Program-made: the position numbers and the translations under genes | Source of the DNA: Deltaproteobacteria bacterium | Lineage (GTDB): Bacteria > Desulfobacterota > Binatia > UTPRO1 | Length of the DNA: 36,997 nucleotides | NCBI GenBank assembly: GCA_029262315.1 | Contig: JAJCZP010000044.1 | Coordinates: 1-36,997, forward strand | Direction of reading: 5' to 3' | Part shown: positions 34,925 to 36,997 of the stretch, piece by piece | Layout of the letters: every line of letters begins with the position of its first letter | How positions within the stretch are numbered: the first letter of the stretch is position 1 | The notes under the pieces: generated by a model | Databases searched by the model: none | What the model was told of the DNA's origin: nothing | What the model saw: only the letters and a program-made list of their open reading frames with translations

Positions 34925-36997
34925 ATGCCGGATAACCATATCCAGATCCGCGGTGCCCGTCAGCACAACCTGAAGGGTATCGACGTCGACATCCCCATGA
35001 ATCAACTCACTGTCGTGACCGGCGTGAGCGGATCGGGCAAATCGACCCTGGCGTTCGACATTCTGTACGCGGAGGGGCAGCGGCGCTACGTCGAGAGCTT
35101 CTCGACCTACACCCGGCAGTTCCTCGATCGCATGGAGAAACCGGAGGTCGACTACATCGGCGGAATCCCGCCGGCGGTCGCCATCGACCAGCGCCGCCCA
35201 GTGACGACCTCCCGGTCTACGGTCGGCACCATGACCGAGATCCACGATCACCTGAAGCTGCTCTACGCGAATCTGGCTGTCCTCCACTGTCGCTCGTGCG
35301 ACCGGCCGGTGACACGGGCGACCGCCGTCTCGATCGCTGACGAGCTGTCCGACACGCTCGCCGACACCACCATCTACCTCGGATTCGATTTTCCGGTGCC
35401 CGCTCTCCCGTGGGAGGAGGTCGTCACCAGCCTCTCACGCGAGGGCTTCATTCGCGCGCTGGCCGGCGCCGACGTCGCGCGTATCGAAGCGTGCGCACCC
35501 GCGCCCGGCGACACCCTGCAGATCCTCGTCGACCGCATCGCCATCAAGCCGAGCGCACGCTCGCGACTCGTCGGCTCCATCGAGCAAGCCTACCGGTATG
35601 GCAAAGAGCAGTGCTGGATTCTCGACCCGGCGACGGGCGCCCAGCGGAGCTACAGCGGGGCCCTGTCCTGCACGGATTGCGACATCACCTACCGGGAGCC
35701 GACGCCGAACCTCTTCTCATTCAACAGCCCGCTCGGAGCCTGCGATGAATGCCGAGGTTTCGGCCGAGTGATCGATCTTGATCTGGATCTCGTCATCCCC
35801 GACGCCGCCCGTAGCCTGGACGACGGGGCCATCAAGCCATGGTCGACACCCTCGACGACGCGGGAGCGCAGCCAACTTCTCAAGTTCTGCCGTCGCAAAA
35901 AGATCCCGACCCGCGTACCGATCGCCGAGCTGAGCCCCACCCAGCGCGCGCTCATCGAACACGGGGACGATGACTTCTTCGGCATCCGCGGCTGGTTCAA
36001 ATGGCTCGAACGCAAAACCTACAAGATGCACGTGCGGGTCCTGCTGTCGCGCTATCGGACCTACCGCACCTGCCCGAGTTGCGAGGGCACGCGCCTGAAG
36101 CCCGACGCACTCTGCTTTCGCATCGCCGGCCGGACCCTTCCCGAGGTCAACCACATCAACGTCGCCGCACTGGCGGAGTTCTTTGCCGAACTGCCGATCG
36201 ACGCCGAGCGCGACCCAGCGTCGGCACTGATTCTCGACGAGGTCAAATCCCGCCTGGGCTACCTCGCGGAGGTCGGCCTCGGCTACCTCACGCTCGACCG
36301 GCAGTCGCGTACGCTCTCGGGCGGCGAGCTCGAACGCGTCGATCTGACGACCGCGGTCGGCTCGTCGTTGGTCAACACGCTGTACGTGCTCGACGAGCCG
36401 TCGATTGGCCTCCATCCCCGCGACAACGCCCGCCTGGTGCGCATCATGCGCAACCTGTGCGCCAGACAGAACACGGTCGTCGTCGTCGAGCACGACCCTG
36501 AGATCATCGCCGCCGCGGATCATTTGATCGACCTCGGCCCCGAAGCCGGCTCGGCCGGCGGTGAGATCGTCGCGGCCGGGACGGTTCAGACTGTCGCCGC
36601 AGCGTCCGAGTCACTGACCGGACAGTATCTCTCAGGCGCACGACGCGTTCCTGTGCCGGGCAGGAGGCGCCGGCCGTTGCCCACGCTCGACATCACAATC
36701 CGCGGCGCCCGCGCGCACAACCTGAAGAACATCGACGTCTGCATTCCCCTGGCGCGGATGGTGTGCGTCACGGGCGTCTCGGGCTCGGGCAAGAGCACTC
36801 TGGTGGAGGAAGTCCTGCATCGCGGCTTGCTCCGCCGGCGCGGGACGGCCACCGCCCCGCCAGGCGAGTGCGACGACATCGAGGGCGCTGAGAAACTGTC
36901 CGAAGTGATCTTCGTCGACCAAAGCGCCATCGGCTCCTCGCCGCGCGCGAACGCCGCCACTTACACCAAGATGTTCGACAGCGTACGTCGGCTGTTC
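34925..36997 (+). CDS. uvrA: UvrABC excinuclease subunit A, variant type (3' end outside window)
   Basis: Damage-recognition ATPase of nucleotide-excision repair; the first 691 codons are present and the frame runs off the right edge. Walker A of the first ABC is GVSGSGKS (33-40) and of the second GVSGSGKS (617-624). Zinc-finger cysteines appear as CRSC, CTDC...CDECRGFG and CPSCEGTRLKP, and the UvrB-binding insert (about 125-225) is kept, so it is not a UvrA2. It differs from textbook UvrA in signature blocks: YVESFSTYTRQFLDRMEKP rather than YVESLSAYARQFL, AVAIDQRRPV, and LSGGELERVDLTTAVGSSL rather than LSGGEAQRIRLA. This variant set recalls the long (about 1,800-residue) UvrA proteins I know from some high-GC lineages, but the missing 3' part must decide. 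The ATG has no Shine-Dalgarno. Confidence 0.94.
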   Translation, partial: MPDNHIQIRGARQHNLKGIDVDIPMNQLTVVTGVSGSGKSTLAFDILYAEGQRRYVESFSTYTRQFLDRMEKPEVDYIGGIPPAVAIDQRRPVTTSRSTVGTMTEIHDHLKLLYANLAVLHCRSCDRPVTRATAVSIADELSDTLADTTIYLGFDFPVPALPWEEVVTSLSREGFIRALAGADVARIEACAPAPGDTLQILVDRIAIKPSARSRLVGSIEQAYRYGKEQCWILDPATGAQRSYSGALSCTDCDITYREPTPNLFSFNSPLGACDECRGFGRVIDLDLDLVIPDAARSLDDGAIKPWSTPSTTRERSQLLKFCRRKKIPTRVPIAELSPTQRALIEHGDDDFFGIRGWFKWLERKTYKMHVRVLLSRYRTYRTCPSCEGTRLKPDALCFRIAGRTLPEVNHINVAALAEFFAELPIDAERDPASALILDEVKSRLGYLAEVGLGYLTLDRQSRTLSGGELERVDLTTAVGSSLVNTLYVLDEPSIGLHPRDNARLVRIMRNLCARQNTVVVVEHDPEIIAAADHLIDLGPEAGSAGGEIVAAGTVQTVAAASESLTGQYLSGARRVPVPGRRRRPLPTLDITIRGARAHNLKNIDVCIPLARMVCVTGVSGSGKSTLVEEVLHRGLLRRRGTATAPPGECDDIEGAEKLSEVIFVDQSAIGSSPRANAATYTKMFDSVRRLF

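Noticed and set aside
34898-35287. N-terminal extension of the methyltransferase frame
   Set aside because: It is antisense to the conserved start of uvrA, and the family N-terminus is already present from ATG 34897.

Overview
The window is a high-GC bacterial chromosome segment packed with housekeeping genes. It holds 31 protein genes (malate dehydrogenase at the left edge and UvrA at the right edge are cut off) and one tRNA-Leu. No gene-free stretch exceeds 300 bases; the longest are 177 bp (33652-33828) and about 166 bp (9812-9977), and both hold candidate regulatory sites. The split glycine decarboxylase (GcvPA/GcvPB), the MJ0042 zinc-ribbon/DUF3426 protein, DUF3106-type repeats, type III pantothenate kinase, a sigma-54 two-component pair and many GTG starts with stop/start overlaps fit a Gram-negative of deltaproteobacterial grade (Myxococcota, Desulfobacterota or Binatota-like). 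That placement is an inference from gene content only. No CRISPR, insertion sequence, phage gene or attachment site was seen.

Left block (1-9811, all minus strand): valS-nadC-birA-coaX-EF-G-like-HEAT-like gene are nearly contiguous and look like one operon for translation plus NAD, biotin and CoA cofactors. icd and mdh (TCA cycle) follow behind their own promoter, which has a perfect TTGACA -35.

Middle (9900-12900): tRNA-Leu(CAG) with its own promoter; a zinc-ribbon membrane protein carrying a roughly 170-residue Asp/Glu/Ser tract with 39-bp tandem repeats; a tatA gene that converges on it and overlaps its 3' end by 92 bp; and a TonB-like protein.

Large minus-strand block (12922-24370): comEC, hisS, aspS, a lipoprotein, folD, gcvT, gcvH, gcvPA, gcvPB. 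GcvTHP makes methylene-THF from glycine and FolD oxidises it. An AT-rich promoter before folD probably drives the folD-gcv part separately.

Repair and stress (24483-30563): uvrC and uvrB overlap by 8 bp. uvrB may be leaderless, with a 14-bp palindrome over its -10. A secreted cupredoxin lies divergent. An ECF sigma factor, a zinc-finger anti-sigma factor and a small protein of three 18-residue repeats follow, all coupled by ATGA overlaps.

Signalling and right edge (30677-36997): a soluble PAS histidine kinase overlaps a sigma-54 activator with an intact GAFTGA motif. The next gene is preceded by an 11/12 match to the sigma-54 promoter consensus and two upstream dyads. It encodes a degenerate receiver whose phospho-acceptor Asp is replaced by Glu. 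This kinase / activator / sigma-54 promoter / pseudo-receiver arrangement is the most interesting unit in the window. A protein-lysine-methyltransferase-like gene and a variant uvrA diverge from only 27 bp at the right end, so uvrA, uvrB and uvrC all lie within about 12.5 kb.
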